Shown here piece after piece: positions 6,496 through 7,524 of a stretch of DNA of 7,524 nt; within the stretch, counting starts at the first letter, position 1, and the number at the start of each line of letters is the position of its first letter. Both the position numbers and the translations under genes were made by a program. Source of the DNA: Chloroflexota bacterium (GTDB lineage: Bacteria; Chloroflexota; Anaerolineae; Promineifilales; Promineifilaceae); contig QQUD01000316.1 in assembly GCA_008501785.1 (NCBI GenBank), positions 1 to 7,524 on the forward strand, read 5' to 3'. The notes below the pieces were generated by a model, which made no database searches, had not been told where the DNA came from, and worked only from the letters and a program-made list of their open reading frames with translations.

Positions 6496-6532
6496 CAGAT
6501 AAATAAGGGTTACTTTGGTCCACGTTTATCTG
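6496..6532 (-). promoter_or_regulatory. Inverted repeat between adaptor and ATPase genes
   Basis: CAGATAAA (6496-6503) and TTTATCTG (6525-6532) form a perfect 8-bp inverted repeat with a 21-nt spacer in the gap 6472-6549. On the minus strand the second arm is followed by CTTTTATTT, so it could act as a weak attenuator or terminator reducing expression downstream of the adaptor gene. It could also be a protein-binding dyad. The stem is AT-rich and the loop is long. Confidence 0.35.
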
Positions 6533-6549
6533 TGAAAAGCCTTACCTAT

Positions 6550-7524
6550 TTATTCTCCAACGATTATTTGTCCTTCCTCGACGCCTTCCAGAATTTCCAC
6601 GCGAGTCTCGCTCTCAATGCCCATGCGTATATCGCTGCGGCGCTGACCGTCGGCTTCTTCAATGACCACAAAGGTACGTCTCTGAAAGGTGCGGATTGCG
6701 GTAGGTGGTAGCCAGAGAACATTTTCTTTTTCCTCCAGCGTAATGACGACCATTGCCAACTCTCCCAGTGCCAGATTGGTCGGCGGGTTGTCAAGCCGGA
6801 TTCGTACACGGGAATCATCGTCATCGGCAGCGGATGTGCCGCCACTGAAAGCATAGGGAAGCTGATGCACCGTGCCCCTGAACGTTTCTTCTGGCCGGTT
6901 GCGTAGGGCAATTGTTGCCGCCTGTTCCAAGCTCATTTGATTGAGCTGCTCGCTGCCTAATTCGGCGGTGATCTCCAAGGTTTCCGGCTGGGCCAGGACA
7001 ATAGCCGTTTGAAACGCTTCTGCCTGGCTACCTGCGCGTATATTCAGGGACAACACCTCGCCGTCAAAGGGGGCAATGAGTTGCGCGGCGGCAATCTGAT
7101 TTTCGATTTTTTGTACTTCCAGCCGCGCACGTTCTACGTCTAGTTTCAGCAGCGGGTCAATGTCGCGCTGTAACTGGGTAATACGCAGGTCAACCAGCGC
7201 CAATTCCTGCTCCAAGATTTGCCGGTCCAGCGAGCCGGCGCCGCTGCCTGCCAGCGCGTCATTGTAACGCGCCTGGGCGATGGCTAATCCTTCCTGCGCC
7301 GCTTTTAGTGCGCGCTCGTATTGGCGACGCAGGTCCTCCGGCTCCCAGTCACGATCCAGTGATTTTTGCAGTTCATATTCGGAATTAACAACATGCTGCT
7401 GTGCGTTTTCCAGTTCGATCTGCGCTGAAATTAGGGTGGCCGAATCGGAATGGGTATGGACCTGCTGTAACTCAAGCCGAATTTTTTCGCGGTTGATGGT
7501 AGCCTCTGCCAGCGCATCTTGCTG
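6550..7524 (-). CDS. HlyD/MacA-type periplasmic adaptor, N-terminus outside the window
   Basis: The frame is open to the right edge, giving 324 visible C-terminal residues. The order of parts matches membrane-fusion proteins. A long helical, Gln/Glu/Leu/Ala-rich coiled-coil hairpin spans visible residues 1-147. The second lipoyl half-motif LIAPFDGEVLSLNIRAGSQ is at about 149-167. A beta-barrel domain covers about 181-265 (LEITAELGSEQL...GELAMVVITL), and the membrane-proximal domain about 270-324 (LWLPPTAIRT...VEILEGVEEGQIIVGE). A TTG at 7213-7215 is not the real start, since the coiled coil continues upstream of it. Such adaptors are anchored at the inner membrane and link MacB-like ATPase-permeases to export; in bacteria without a classical outer-membrane duct they may work with FtsX-type permeases alone. 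The downstream ATPase is its obvious partner. The signal anchor and first lipoyl half should lie beyond 7524. Confidence 0.88.
   Translation of the reverse strand, partial: QQDALAEATINREKIRLELQQVHTHSDSATLISAQIELENAQQHVVNSEYELQKSLDRDWEPEDLRRQYERALKAAQEGLAIAQARYNDALAGSGAGSLDRQILEQELALVDLRITQLQRDIDPLLKLDVERARLEVQKIENQIAAAQLIAPFDGEVLSLNIRAGSQAEAFQTAIVLAQPETLEITAELGSEQLNQMSLEQAATIALRNRPEETFRGTVHQLPYAFSGGTSAADDDDSRVRIRLDNPPTNLALGELAMVVITLEEKENVLWLPPTAIRTFQRRTFVVIEEADGQRRSDIRMGIESETRVEILEGVEEGQIIVGE

Noticed and set aside
6550..7215. A complete short adaptor starting at TTG 7215
   Set aside because: The frame stays open to 7524 and encodes more of the coiled coil, so the gene is truncated by the window edge.
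1..7524. CRISPR arrays, tRNA genes, insertion sequences
   Set aside because: Reading through found no regularly spaced direct repeats, no tRNA-like cloverleaf sequence and no transposase-like protein.

Overview
The window looks like a piece of a free-living bacterial chromosome with many transporters. I lean towards Chloroflexota (Anaerolineae-like): MacB/LolD-type ABC cassettes, a MalE-like lipoprotein, and a GC-rich palindrome scattered through coding DNA. This placement is inference; no rRNA or other marker gene is present.

Left part (1-1810, + strand): a decaying ABC-2 type exporter operon. It has a short 3' remnant of an ABC ATPase (118-255, nothing of its Walker or signature motifs left), an apparently intact ABC-2 permease (224-1018), and a paralogous second permease (1022-1810) interrupted by an in-frame amber codon at 1154-1156. 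The two permease frames are only 3 nt apart, so they were once co-translated as a heterodimer pair. A short convergent gap (1811-1919) follows.

Right part (1920-7524, - strand, read right to left): an operon-like run of four genes. These are a HlyD/MacA-type periplasmic adaptor (6550-7524, N-terminus outside the window), a LolD/MacB-type ATPase with a C-terminal AbrB/SpoVT-like domain (5479-6471), a 915-residue lipoprotein made of two tandem family-1 solute-binding domains (2606-5353), and a second LolD/MacB-type ATPase (1920-2597) starting 8 nt after the lipoprotein stop. No FtsX/MacB-type permease and no MalF/MalG-type permease is visible, so the membrane partner is either beyond 7524 or encoded elsewhere.

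Most notable points: the double-SBP lipoprotein sits inside what is otherwise a MacAB-like cassette and has visibly lower GC than its neighbours. One ATPase carries a probable DNA-binding or dimerisation domain, and the operon gaps contain inverted repeats that could be its targets. The 8-mer ACGGCCGT occurs six times in 7.5 kb, once as the core of a perfect 18-bp palindrome. The left operon shows pseudogenisation.
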